From positions 23,227,501-23,291,500 of the forward strand of contig NC_079881.1 in assembly GCF_029227915.1 (NCBI RefSeq): a stretch of 64,000 nt of DNA. The letters run 5' to 3'. The translations under genes were made by a program, and so were the position numbers. The stretch comes from Hydractinia symbiolongicarpus. Its lineage: Eukaryota > Cnidaria > Hydrozoa > Anthoathecata > Hydractiniidae. Each line of letters opens with the position of its first letter. The stretch's first letter is position 1. Shown piece after piece: positions 25,898-40,019 of this stretch. The notes below the pieces were generated by a model. The model saw only the letters and a list, made by a program, of their open reading frames with translations. It was not told the DNA's origin and searched no databases.

Positions 25898-28800
25898 GCT
25901 TTATTAAAAAATTAAGATAAATAAGTCATTTTTAACTGTGGTACCAATCCTAGCCGGTAGTTCGCGCTGAAGAAATAGAGACAGTTTCAAAAACTGCATT
26001 TCATTTACTTTCTAACGGTGTCAATCCATTTGAGTTACAACGGTTGCGTCACATATTCGTACCAACATGTATTTAGCGATATTTCTCCTCTATTACTAAG
26101 TTGCATCGCTTCTAACAGTGAAACAATTGACTGTGGGACTTAATTGAACTAACTTTGGACTGTGACATGATAAATGTACTAAATGAGACAATTCGTCTTA
26201 ATTTGACATGATTACCGGACTCAGGCATTGCACTGGGTGCTGTAGTAGCGCTTCATTTAAAAATTTAGATAAATAAGTCATTTTTACTGTGGGACCAATC
26301 CTAGCCGTTAGCCCGCGCTGAAGATATACAGACTGTTTCAAAAACTACATTTCATTTACTTTCTAACGGTGTCAATCTGTTTGAGTTGCAACGGTTGCGT
26401 CACATATTCGTACCAACATGTATTTAGCGATATTTTTCCTCTATTACTAGGTTGCATCGCTTTTAACAGTGAAACGATTGACTGTGAGACTTAATTGAAC
26501 TGATTTTGGACTGTAACCTTTTAAATGTGAAAGTGAGACAATTGGACTTCAAGAAATAAAATTATTTTTACATTGACATGATTGCCGAAACTCAGAGATT
26601 ACACTGGGCACTGTGGTAGCGATTCATTTAAAAATTAAGATAAAAAATTCAGGTTTTACTGTGGGACCAATCCTAGCAGTTAGCTTGCGCTGAAGAAATA
26701 GAGACAGTTTCAAAAACTACATTTCATTTACTTTCTAACGGTGTCAGTCCGTTGAAGTTACAACGGTTCTGTCACATATTCGTACCAACATGTATTTAGT
26801 GATTTTCTTCCGATATTACTAGGTTGCAACGCTTTTAACAGTGAAACGATTGATTCTGGGACTTAATTGAACTGATTTTGGACTGTGACCTTATAAATGT
26901 TATAAGTGAGACAATTGGACTCCAAGAAATAACATTCTTCTTAACTTGACATGATTGTGGGAACTCAGCGATTACACTGGACCCCGTGGTAGCGCTGCAT
27001 TTAAAAATTTAGATAAATAAGTCATTTTTACTGTGGGACCAATCCTAGGCGTTAGTTCGCGCTGAAGAAATAGGAACAGTTCCAAAGACTACATTTCATT
27101 GACATTCTAGCGGTATAAATCCGTTTGAGTTACAACGGTGGCGTCACATATTCGTACCAACATGTATTTAGCCATAGTATTCGGATATTACTAGGTTGCA
27201 TCGCTTTTAACAGTGAAACGATTGACTGTGGGACTTAATTGAACTGATTTTGGACTTTTACCTTATAAATGTGATAAATGAGGCAGTTTGACTACAAGAA
27301 GTAACATTCTTCTTAATTTGACATGATTGCTGGAACTCAGCGATTACACTGAGCGCTGTGGTAGCGCTTTATTAAAAAATTAAGATAAATAAGTCATTTT
27401 TAACTGTGGCACCAATCCTAGCCGGTAGTTCGCGCTGAAGAAATAGAGACAGTTTCAAAAACTACATTTCATTTACTTTCTAACGGTGTCAATCCATTTG
27501 AGTTACAACGGTTGCGTCACATATTCGTACCAACATGTATTTAGCGATATTTTTCCTCTATTACTAGGTTGCATCGCTTTTAACAGTGAAACGATTGACT
27601 GTGGGACTTAATTGAACTGATTTTGGAATTTGACCTTATGAATGTGATAAATGAGGCAGTTTGACTACAAGAAGTAACATTCTTCTTAATTTGACATGAT
27701 TGCTGGAACTCAGCGATTACACTGACCGCTGTGGTAGCGCTTAATTAAAAAATTAAGATAAATAAGTCATTTTTAACTGTGGCACCAATCCTAGCCGGTA
27801 GTTCGCGCTGAAGAAATAGAGACAGTTTAAAAAACTACATTTCATTAACTTTCTAACGGTGTCAGTCTGTTTAAATTACAACGGTTCTGTCACATATTCG
27901 TACCAACATGTATTTAGTGATTTTCTTCCGATATTACTAGGTTGCATCGCTTTTAACAGTGAAACGATTGACTGTGGGACTTAATTGAACTAACTTTGGA
28001 CTGTGACCTGATAAATGTAATAAATGAGACAATTGGTCTCCAAGAAATAACATTCTTCTTAATTTGAAATGATTGCCGGACTCAGGCATTACACTGGGCG
28101 CTGTAGTAGCGCTTCATTTAAAAATTAAGATAAATAAGTCATTTTTAACTGTGGCACCAATCCTAGCCGGTAGTTCGCGCTGAAGAAATAGAGACAGTTT
28201 CAAAAACTACATTTCATTTACTTTCTAACGGTGTCAATCCGTTTGAGTTACAACGGTTACGTCACATATTCGTACCAACATGTATTTAGCGATATTTTTC
28301 CTCTATTACTAGGTTGCATCGCTTTTAACAGTGAAACGATTGACTGGGGGACTTAATTGAACTAACTTTGGACTGTGACCTGATAGATGTAATAAATGAG
28401 ACAATTGGTCTCCAAGAAATAACATTCTTCTTAATTTGACATGATTGCCGGACTCAGGCATTGCACTGGGTGCTGTAGTAGCGCTTCATTTAGAAATTTA
28501 GATAAATAAGTCATTTTTACTGTGGGACCAATCCTAGCCGTTAGCCCGCGCTGAAGATATACCGACTGTTTCAAAAACTACATTTCATTTACTTTCTAAC
28601 GGTGTCAATCTGTTTGAGTTGCAACGGTTGCGTCACATATTCGTACCAACATGTATTTAGTGATTTTCTTCCGATATTACTAGGTTGCATCGCTTTTAAC
28701 AGTGAAACGATTGACTGTGGGACTTAATTGAACTGATTTTGGACTTTGACCTTATAAATGTGATAAATGAGGCAGTTTGACTACAAGAAGTAACATTCTT

Positions 28801-29971
28801 CTTAATTTGACATGATTGCTGGAACTCAGCGATTACACTGAGCGCTGTGGTAGCGCTTTATTAAAAAATTAAGATAAATAAGTCATTTTTAACTGTGGCA
28901 CCAATCCTAGCCGGTAGTTCGCGCTGAAGAAATAGAGACAGTTTCAAAAACTACATTTCATTTACTTTCTAACGGTGTCAATCCTTTTGAGTTACAACGG
29001 TTGCGTCACATATTCGTACCAACATGTATTTAGCCATAGTATTCGGATATTACTAGGTTGCATCGCTTTTAACAGTGAAACGATTGTGTGGGGGACTTAA
29101 TTGAACTAACTTTGGACTGTGACCTGATAAATGTAATAAATGAGACAATTGGTCTCCAAGAAATAACATTCTTCTTAATTTGACATGATTGCCGGACTCA
29201 GGCATTGCACTGGGTGCTGTAGTAGCGCTTCATTTAAAAATTTAGATAAATAAGTCATTTTTACTGTGGGACCAATCCTAGCCGTTAGCCCGCGCTGAAG
29301 ATATACCGACTGTTTCAAAAACTACATTTCGTTTACTTTCTAACGGTGTCAATCTGTTTGAGTTGCAACGGTTGCGTCACATATTCGTACCAACATGTAT
29401 TTAGTGATTTTCTTCCGATATTACTAGGTTGCATCGCTTTTAACAGTGAAACGATTGACTGTGGGACTTAATTGAACTGATTTTGGACTTTGACCTTATA
29501 AATGTGATAAATGAGGCAGTTGGACTACAAGAAGTAACATTCTTCTTAATTTGACATGATTGCTGGAACTCAGCGATTACACTGAGCGCTGTGGTAGCGC
29601 TTTATTAAAAAATTAAGATAAATAAGTCATTTTTAACTGTGGCACCAATCCTAGCCGGTAGTTCGCGCTGAAGAAATAGAGACAGTTTCAAAAACTACAT
29701 TTCATTTACTTTCTAACGGTGTCAATCCTTTTCAGTTACAACGGTTGCGTCACATATTCGCACCAACATGTATTTAGCCATAGTATTCGGATATTACTAG
29801 GTTGCATCGTTTTTAACAGTGAAACGATTGACAGTGGGACTTAATTGAACTGATTTTGGACTTTGACCTTATAAATGTGATAAATGAGGCAGTTTGACTA
29901 CAAGAAGTAACATTCTTCTTAATTTGACATGATTGCGGGAACTCAGTGATTACACTGAGCGCTGTGGTAGC
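25898..29971 (+). repeat. Mosaic monomers 71-81 with a duplicated dimer
   Basis: Starts are 25898, 26250, 26621, 26994, 27366, 27739, 28111, 28483, 28855, 29227 and 29599. Dimer 28483-29226 is repeated at 29227-29971 (744-745 bp) with the private GATATACCGACTG. Monomer 25898 is only 352 bp because 20 bp are lost near 26190 (GACAATTCGTCTTAATTT). The trio 25898/26250/26621 resembles 51887/52259/52630. Confidence 0.85.
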
Positions 29972-32203
29972 GCTTTATTAAAAAATTAAGATAAATAAGT
30001 CATTTTTAACTGTGGCACCAATCCTAGCCGGTAGTTCGCGCTGAAGAAATAGAGACAGTTTCAAAAACTACATTTCATTTACTTTCGAACGGTGTCAATC
30101 CTTTTGAGTTACAACGGTTGCGTCACATATTCGTACCAACATGTATTTAGCGATATTTCTCCTCTATTACTAGGTTGCATCGCTTTTAACAGTGAAACGA
30201 TTGACTGTGGGACTTAATTGAACTGATTTTGGACTGTAACCTTGTAAATGTGAAATTGAGACAATTGGACTTCAAAAAATAACATTCTTCTTACTTTGAC
30301 ACGATTGCCGAAACTCAGCGATTACACTGGGCGCTGTGGTAGCGATTCATTTAAAAATTAAGATAAAAAATTCAGTTTCTACTGTGGGACCAATCCTAGC
30401 CGTTAGCTCGCGCTGAAGAATTAGAGACAGTTTAAAAAACTACATTTCATTTACTTTCTAACGGTGTCAGTCCGTTTAAGTTACAACGGTTCTGTCACAT
30501 ATTCATACCAACATGTATTTAGTGATTTTCTTCCGATATTACTAGGTTGCATCGCTTTTAACAGTGAAACGATTGACTGTGGGACTTAATTGAACTAACT
30601 TTGGACTGTGACCTGATAAATGTAATAATTGAGACAATTGGTCTCCAAGAAATAACATTCTTCTTAATTTGAAATGATTGCCGGACTCAGGCATTACACT
30701 GGGCGCTGTAGTAGCGCTTCATTTAAAAATTAAGATAAATAAGTCATTTTTAACTGTGGCACCAATCCTAGCCGGTAGTTCGCGCTGAAGAAATAGAGAC
30801 AGTTTCGAAAACTACATTTCATTTACTTTCTAACGGTGTCAATCCGTTTGAGTTACAACGGTTACGTCACATATTCGTACCAACATGTATTTAGCGATAT
30901 TTTTCCTCTATTACTAGGTTGCATCGCTTTTAACAGTGAAACGATTGACTGTGGGACTTAATTGAACTAACTTTGGACTGTGACCTGATAAATGTAATAA
31001 ATGAGACAATTGGTCTCCAAGAAATAACATTCTTCTTAATTTGAAATAATTGCCGGACTCATGCATTACACTGGGCGCTGTAGTAGCGCTTCATTTAAAA
31101 ATTTAGATAAATAAGTCATTTTTACTGTGGGACCAATCCTAGCCGTTAGCGCGCGCTGAAAATATAGAGATAGTTTCAAAAACTACATTTTATTGACTTT
31201 ATAACGGTGTCAATCTGTTTGAGTTACAACGGTTGCGTCACATATTCGTACCAACATGTATTTAGCGATATTTTTCCTCTATTACTAGGTTGCATCGCTT
31301 TTAACAGTGAAACGATTGACTGTGGGACTTAATTGAACTGATTTTGGACTGTAACCTTTTAAATGTGAAAGTGAGACAATTGGACTTTAAGAAATAACAT
31401 TCTTCTTACATTGACATGATTGCCGAAACTCAGCGATTACACTGGGCGCTGTGGTAGCGATTCATTTAAAAATTAAGATAAAAAATTCAGTTTTTACTGT
31501 GGGATTAATCCTAGCAGTTAGCTCGCGCTGAAGAAATAGACACAGTTTCAAAAACTACATTTTATTTACTTTTTAACGGTGTCAGTCCGTTTAAGTTACA
31601 ACGGTTGTGTCACATATTCGTACCAACATGTATTTAGTGATTTTCTTCCGATATTACTAGGTTGCATCGCTTTTAACAGTGAAACGATTGACTGTGGGAC
31701 TTAATTGAACTGACTTTGGACTGTGACCTGATAAATGTAATAAATGAGACAATTGGTCTCCAAGAAATAACATTCTTCTTAACTTGACATGATTGTGGGA
31801 ACTCAGCGATTACACTGGACCCCGTGGTAGCGCTGCATTTAAAAATTTAGATAAATAAGTCATTTTTACTGTGGGACCAATCCTAGCCGTTAGTTCGCGC
31901 TGAAGAAATAGGAACAGTTCCAAAGACTACATTTCATTGACATTCTAGCAGTATAAATCCGTTTGAGTTACAACGGTTGAGTCACATATTCGTACCAACA
32001 TGTATTTAGCGATAGTATTCGGATATTACTAGGTTGCATCGCTTTTAACAGTGAAACGATTGATTCTGGGACTTAATTGAACTGATTTTGGACTTTGACC
32101 TTATAAATGTGATAAATGAGGCAGTTTGACTGCAAGAAGTAACATTCTTCTCAATTTGACATGATTGCGGGAACTCAGCGATTACACTGAGCGCTGTGGT
32201 AGT
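29972..32203 (+). repeat. Hexameric higher-order repeat E, copy 1 (2,232 bp)
   Basis: Starts are 29972, 30344, 30716, 31088, 31459 and 31832. The unit is marked by ACTTTCGAACGG in its first monomer and by GATTCATTT starts in its second and fifth. The whole unit repeats immediately at an exact spacing of 2,232 bp. Confidence 0.93.
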
Positions 32204-34435
32204 GCTTTATTATAAAATTAAGATAAATAAGTCATTTTTAACTGTGGCACCAATCCTAGCCGGTAGTTCGCGCTGAAGAAATAGAGACAGTTTCAAAAAC
32301 TACATTTCATTTACTTTCGAACGGTGTCAATCCTTTTGAGTTACAACGGTTGCGTCACATATTCGTACCAACATGTATTTAGCGATATTTCTCCTCTATT
32401 ACTAGGTTGCATCGCTTTTAACAGTGAAACGATTGACTGTGGGACTTAATTGAACTGATTTTGGACTGTAACCTTGTAAATGTGAAATTGAGACAATTGG
32501 ACTTCAAAAAATAACATTCTTCTTACTTTGACACGATTGCCGAAACTCAGCGATTACACTGGGCGCTGTGGTAGCGATTCATTTAAAAATTAAGATAAAA
32601 AATTCAGTTTCTACTGTGGGACCAATCCTAGCCGTTAGCTCGCGCTGAAGAATTAGAGACAGTTTAAAAAACTACATTTCATTTACTTTCTAACGGTGTC
32701 AGTCCGTTTAAGTTACAACGGTTCTGTCACATATTCATACCAACATGTATTTAGTGATTTTCTTCCGATATTACTAGGTTGCATCGCTTTTAACAGTGAA
32801 ACGATTGACTGTGGGACTTAATTGAACTAACTTTGGACTGTGACCTGATAAATGTAATAAATGAGACAATTGGTCTCCAAGAAATAACATTCTTCTTAAT
32901 TTGAAATGATTGCCGGACTCAGGCATTACACTGGGCGCTGTAGTAGCGCTTCATTTAAAAATTAAGATAAATAAGTCATTTTTAACTGTGGCACCAATCC
33001 TAGCCGGTAGTTCGCACTGAAGAAATAGAGACAGTTTCGAAAAACACATTTCATTTACTTTCTAACGGTGTCTATCCGTTTGAGTTACAACGGTTACGTC
33101 ACATATCCGTACCAACATGTATTTAGCGATATTTTTCCTCTATTACTAGGTTGCATCGCTTTTAACAGTGAAACGATTGACTGTGGGACTTAATTGAACT
33201 AACTTTGGACTGTGACCTGATAAATGTAATAAATGAGACAATTGGTCTCCAAGAAATAACATTCTTCTTAATTTGAAATAATTGCCGGACTCAAGCATTA
33301 CACTGGGCGCTGTAGTAGCGCTTCATTTAAAAATTTAGATAAATAAGTCATTTTTACTGTGGGACCAATCCTAGCCGTTAGCGCGCGCTGAAAATATAGA
33401 GATAGTTTCAAAAACTACATTTTATTGACTTTATAACGGTGTCAATCTGTTTGAGTTACAACGGTTGCGTCACATATTCGTACCAACATGTATTTAGCGA
33501 TATTTTTCCTCTATTACTAGGTTGCATCGCTTTTAACAGTGAAACGATTGACTGTGGGACTTAATTGAACTGATTTTGGACTGTAACCTTTTAAATGTGA
33601 AAGTGAGACAATTGGACTTTAAGAAATAACATTCTTCTTACATTGACATGATTGCCGAAACTCAGCGATTACACTGGGCGCTGTGGTAGCGATTCATTTA
33701 AAAATTAAGATAAAAAATTTAGTTTTTACTGTGGGATTAATCCTAGCAGTTAGCTCGCGCTGAAGAAATAGACACAGTTTCAAAAACTACATTTTATTTA
33801 CTTTTTAACGGTGTCAGTCCGTTTAAGTTACAACGGTTGTGTCACATATTCGTACCAACATGTATTTAGTGATTTTCTTCCGATATTACTAGGTTGCATC
33901 GCTTTTAACAGTGAAACGATTGACTGTGGGACTTAATTAAACTGACTTTGGACTGTGACCTGATAAATGTAATAAATGAGACAATTGGTCTCCAAGAAAT
34001 AACATTCTTCTTAACTTGACATGATTGTGGGAACTCAGCGATTACACTGGACCCCGTGGTAGCGCTGCATTTAAAAATTTAGATAAATAAGTCATTTTTA
34101 CTGTGGGACCAATCCTAGCCGTTAGTTCGCGCTGAAGAAATAGGAACAGTTCCAAAGACTACATTTCATTGACATTCTAGCAGTATAAATCCGTTTGAGT
34201 TACAACGGTTGAGTCACATATTCGTACCAACATGTATTTAGCGATAGTATTCGGATATTACTAGGTTGCATCGCTTTTAACAGTGAAACGATTGATTCTG
34301 GGACTTAATTGAACTGATTTTGGACTTTGACCTTATAAATGTGATAAATGAGGCAGTTTGACTACAAGAAGTAACATTCTTCTCAATTTGACATGATTGC
34401 GGGAACTCAGCGATTACACTGAGCGCTGTGGTAGT
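32204..34435 (+). repeat. Hexameric higher-order repeat E, copy 2 (2,232 bp)
   Basis: Starts are 32204, 32576, 32948, 33320, 33691 and 34064. By eye only scattered substitutions separate it from copy 1 (for example CATATCCGTACC near 33102 against CATATTCGTACC, and ACTACAAG near 34359 against ACTGCAAG near 32129). Such similarity points to recent duplication or conversion. Confidence 0.93.
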
Positions 34436-37400
34436 GCTTTATTATAAAATTAAGATAAATAAGTCATTTTTAACTGTGGCACCAATCCTAGCCGGTAGTT
34501 CGCGCTGAAGAAATAGAGACAGTTTCAAAAACTACCTTTCATTTACTTTCTAACAGTGTCAATCCGTTTGAGTTACAACGGTTGCGTCATATATTCGTAC
34601 CAACATGTATTTAGCGATATTTTTCCTCTATTACTAGGTGGCATCGCTTTTAACAGTGAAACGATTGACTGTGGGACTTAATTGAACTGACTTTGGACTT
34701 TGACCTTATGAATGTGATAAATGAGGCAGTTTGACTACAAGAAGTAACATTCTTCTTAATTTGAAATGATTGCTGGAACTCAGCGATTACACTGAGCGCT
34801 GTGGTAGCGCTTTATTAAAAGATTAAGATAAATAAGTCATTTTTAACTGTGGCACCAATCCTAGCCGGTAGTTCGCGCTGAAGAATTAGAGACAGTTTCA
34901 AAAACTACATTTCATTTACTTTCTAACGGTGTCAATCCGTTTAAGTTACAACGGTTGCGTCACATATTCGTACCAACATGTATTTAGCAATATTTCTCCT
35001 CTATTACTAGGTTTCATCGCTTTTAACAGTGAAACGATTAACTGTGGGACTTAATTGAACTGATTTTGGACTGTAACCTTATAAATGTGAAATTGAGACA
35101 ATTGGACTTCAAGAAATAACATTCTTCTTACTTTGACATGATTGCCGAAACTCAGCGATTACACTGGGCGCTGTGGTAGCGATTCATTTAAAAATTAAGA
35201 TAAAAAATTCAGTTTTTACTGAGGGACCAATCCTAGCCGTTAGCTCGCGCTGAAGAAATAGAGACAGTTTCAAAAAACTACATTTCATTTACTTTCTAAC
35301 GGTGTCAGTCCGTTAAAGTTACAACGGTTCTGTCACATATTCGTACCAACATGTATTTAGTGATTTTCTTCCGATATTACTAGGTTGCATCGCTTTTAAC
35401 AGTGAAACGATTGACTGTGGGACTTAATTGAATTAACTTTCGACTGTGACCTGATAAATGTAATAAATGAGACAATTGGTCTCCAAGAAATAACATTCTT
35501 CTTAATTTGACATGATTACCGGACTCAGGCATTACACTGGGCGCTGTAGTAGCGCTGCATATAAAAATTTAGATAAATAAGTCATTTTTACTGTGGGAAC
35601 AATCCTAGCCGTTAGCGCGCGCAGAAAATATAGAGACAGTTTCAAAAACTACATTTCATTCAATTTATAACGGTGTCAATCTGTTTGAGTTAAAACGGTT
35701 GCGTCAAATATTCGCACCAACATGTATTTAGCGATATTTTTCCTCTATTTCTAGGTTGCATCGCTTTTAACAGTAAAACGATTGACTGTGGGACTTAATT
35801 GAACTGATTTTGGACTGTAACCTTTTAAATGTGAAAGTGAGACAATTGTACTTCAAGAAATAACATTCTTCTTACATTGACATGATTGTCAAAACTCAGC
35901 GATTACACTGGGCGCTGTGGTAGCGATTCATTTAAAAATTAAGATAAAAAATTCAGTTTTTACTGTGGGACCAATCCTAGCAGTTAGCTCGCGCTGAAGA
36001 AATAGAGACAGTTTCAAAAACTACATTTCATTTACATTCTAACGGTGTCAGTCCGTTTAAGTTACAACGGTTCTGTCACATATTCGTACCAACATGTATT
36101 TAGTGATTTTCTTGCGATATTACTTAGTTGTATCGCTTTTAACAGTGAAACGATTGACTGTGGGACTTAATTGAACTAACTTTGGACTGTGACCTGATAA
36201 ATGTAATAAATGAGACAATTGGTCTCCAAGAAATAACATTCTTCTTAATTTGAAATGATTGCCGGACTCAGGCATTACACTGGGCGCTGTAGTAGCGCTT
36301 CATTTAAAAATTTAGATAAATAAGTCATTTTTACTGTGGGACCAATCCTAGCCGTTAGCGCGCGCTGAATAAATAGGAACAGTTACACAGACTACATTCC
36401 ATTGACCTTCTAACGCTGTCAATCCGCTTCAGTAACAACGGTTGCGTCACATATTCGTACCAACATGTATTTAGCGATACGTTTCTCATATTACTAGGTT
36501 GCATCGCTTTTAGCAGTGAAACGATTGACTCTGGGACTTAATTGAACTGATTTTGGACTGTGACCTTATAAATGTTACAAGTGAGACAATTGGTCTCCAA
36601 GGAATAACATTCTTCTTAATTTGACATGATTGCTGGGATTCAGCGATTACATTAGACTCTGTGGTAGCGCTTTATTTAAAAATTTAGATAAACAGGAATT
36701 TTCTTACTGTGGGACCAATCCTGGCCGTTAGCACGCGCTGAATGAATAGGATCAGTTCCAAGGACTATATTTCATTGACTTTCTAGCGGCATAAATTCGT
36801 TTGAATTACAACGGTTGCGTCACATATTCGTACCAACATGTACTTAGCGATAGTATTCGGATAATACTAGGTTGCATCGCTTTTAACAGTGAAACGATTG
36901 ACCGTGGGACTTAATTGAACTAATTCTGGACTATGACCTTATAAATGTGATAAATGAGCCAATTTGACTCCAAGGAATAACATTGTTCTTAATTCAACAT
37001 GATTTCTGGAATTCAGCGAGTACACTAGGCCATGTGGTAGCGCTTTATTTAAAAATTTAGATAAATAAATCATTTTTTACTGTGAGACCAATCCTAGCCG
37101 TTAGTTCGCGCTAAAGAAATACAGACAGTTTTAATAACTACATTTCATTGACTTTCTAACGGTGTCAGTCCGTTTAAGTTACAACGGTTGAGTCACATAT
37201 TCGTACCAACATGTATTTAGCGATACGTTTCTCATATTAATAGGTTGCATCGATTTTAACAGTGAAACGATTGACTCTGGGACTTAATTGAACTGATTTT
37301 GAACTGTGACCTTATTAATGTTACAAGTGAGACAATTGGTCTCCAAGGAATAACAATCTTCTTAATTTGACATGATTGCTGGATTTCAGGGATTACATTA

Positions 37401-37786
37401 GCCTCGATGGCAGCGCTTTATTTAAAAATTTAGATAAATAAGTCTTTCCTTACTGTGGGACCAATCCTGGCCGTTAGCACGCGCTGAATAAATAGGAACA
37501 GTTACAAAGACTACATTCCATTGACCTTCTAACGCTGTCAATCCGCTTCAGTAACAACGGTTGCGTCACATATTTGTACCAACATGTATTTAGCGATACG
37601 TCTCTCATATTACTAGGTTGCATCGCTTTTAGCAGTGAAACGATTGACTCTGGGACTTAATTGAACTGATTTTGGACTGTGACCTTTTTAATGTGAAAGT
37701 GAGACAATTGGACTTTAAGAAATAACATTCTTCTTACATTGACATGATTGCCGAAACTCAGCGATTACACTGGGCACTGTGGTTGC
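34436..37786 (+). repeat. Nine-monomer block F, first occurrence
   Basis: Starts are 34436, 34809, 35181, 35554, 35925, 36297, 36669, 37042 and 37415. The first six match 40020-41880 at an offset of 5,583-5,584 bp. The last three match 42996-43742 at an offset of 6,327 bp. Markers are GCTTTATTAAAAGATTAAG, the GAGGGACC variant, the GCTGCATATAAAAATTT start and GCGCTGAATGAATAGG. Monomer 36297 is chimeric, starting like 41880 and ending like 42623. Confidence 0.88.
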
Positions 37787-40019
37787 GCTTTATTAAAAAA
37801 TTAAGATAAACAAGTCATTTTTTACTGTGGGACCAATCCTAGACGTTAGCTCGCGCTGAAGAAATAGAGACAGTATTAAAATCTACATTTCATTTACTTT
37901 CTAACGGTGTCAATCCGTTTGAGTTACAACGGTTGCGTCACATGTTCGTACCAACATGTATTTAGTGATTTTCTTCCGATATTACTAAGATGTATTGCTT
38001 TTAACAGTGAAACGATTGACTCTGGGACTTAATTGAACTGATTTTGGACTGTGACCTTATAAATGTTACAAGTGAGACAATTGGTCTCCAAGGAATAACA
38101 TTCTTCTTAATTTGACATGATTGCTGGGATTCAGCGATTACATTATGCTCTGTGGTAGCGCTTTATTTAAAAATTTAGATAAACAGGAATTTTCTTACTG
38201 TGGGACCAATCCTGGCCGTTAGCATGCGCTGAATAAATAGGATCAGTTCCAAAGACTACATTTCATTGACTTTCTAGCGGCATAAATCCGTTTGAATTAC
38301 AACGGTTGCGTCACATATTCGTACCAACATGTACTTAGCGATAGTATTCGGATATTACTAGGTTGCATCGCTTTTAACAGTGAAACGATTGACCGTGGGA
38401 CTTAATTGAACTAATTCTGGACTATGACCTTATAAATGTGATAAATGAGCCAATTTGACTCCAAGGAATAACATTGTTCTTAATTTGACATGATTGCCGG
38501 AACTCAGCGATTACACAGAGCGCTGTGGTAGCGCTTTATTAAAAGATTAAAATAAATAAGTCATTTTTAACTGTGGCACCAATCCTAGCCGGTAGTTCGC
38601 GCTGAAGAATTAGAGACAGTTTCAAAAACTACATTTCATTTACTTTCTAACGGTGTCAATCCGTTTAAGTTACAACGGTTGCGTCACATATTCGTACCAA
38701 CATGTATTTAGCAATATTCTCCTCTATTACTAGGTTTCATCGCTTTTAACAGTGAAACGATTAACTGTGGGACTTAATTGAACTGATTTTGGACTGTAAC
38801 CTTATAAATGTGAAATTGAGACAATTGGACTTCAAGAAATAACATTCTTCTTACTTTGACATGATTGCCGAAACTCAGCGATTACACTGGGCGCTGTGGT
38901 AGCGATTCATTTAAAAATTAAGATAAAAAATTCAGTTTTTACTGAGGGACCAATCCTAGCCGTTAGCTCGCGCTGAAGAAATAGAGACAGTTTAAAAAAC
39001 TACATTTCATTTACTTTTTAACGGTGTCAGTCCGTTAAAGTTACAACGGTTCTGTCACATATTCGTAGCAACATGTATTTAGTGATTTTCTTCCGATATT
39101 ACTAGGTTGCATCGCTTTTAACAGTGAAACGATTGACTGTGGGACTTAATTGAATTAACTTTCGACTGTGACCTGATAAATGTAATAAATGAGACAATTG
39201 GTCTCCAAGAAATAACATTCTTCTTAATTTGACATGAATACCGGACTCAGGCATTACACTGGGCGCTGTAGTAGCGCTTCATATAAAAATTTAGATAAAT
39301 AAGTCATTTTTACTGTGGGAACAATCCTAGCCGTTAGCGCGCGCAGAAAATATAGAGACAGTTTCAAAAACTACATTTCATTCAATTTATAACGGTTTCA
39401 ATCTGTTTGAGTTAAAACGGTTGCGTCACATATTTGCACCAACAGGTATTTAGCGATATTTTTCCTCTATTACTAGGTTGCATCGCTTTTAACAGTAAAA
39501 CGATTGACTGTGGGACTTAATTGAACTGACTTTGGACTGTGACCTGATAAATGTAATAAATGAGACAATTGGTCTCCAAGAAATAACATTCTTCTTAACT
39601 TGACATGATTGTGGAAACTCAGCGATTACACTGGACCCCGTGGTAGCGCTGCATTTAAAAATTTAGATAAATAAGTCATTTTTACTGTGGGACCAATCCT
39701 AGCCGGCAGTTCGCGCTGAAGAAATAGAGACAGTTTCAAAAACTACCTTTCATTTACTTTCTAACGGTGTCAATCCGTTTGAGTTACAACGGTTGCGTCA
39801 TATTTTCGTACCAACATGTATTTAGAGATAGTATTCGGATATTACTAGGTTGCATCGCTTTTAACAGTGAAACGATTGATTCTGGGACTTAATTGAACTG
39901 ATTTTGGACTTTGACCTTATAAATGTGATAAATGAGGCAGTTTGACTACAAGAAGTAACATTCTTCTCAATTTGACATGATTGCGGCAACTCAGCGATTA
40001 CACTGAGCGCTGTGGTAGC
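37787..40019 (+). repeat. Mosaic monomers 103-108
   Basis: Starts are 37787, 38160, 38533, 38904, 39276 and 39648. 37787 is the type seen at 42251 (GTTGCGCTTTATT). 38160 belongs with 16229/18839/21819. 38533, 38904 and 39276 match 34809, 35181 and 35554, also 40393, 40765 and 41137. So a third, partial copy of block F lies between the two main ones. Confidence 0.85.
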
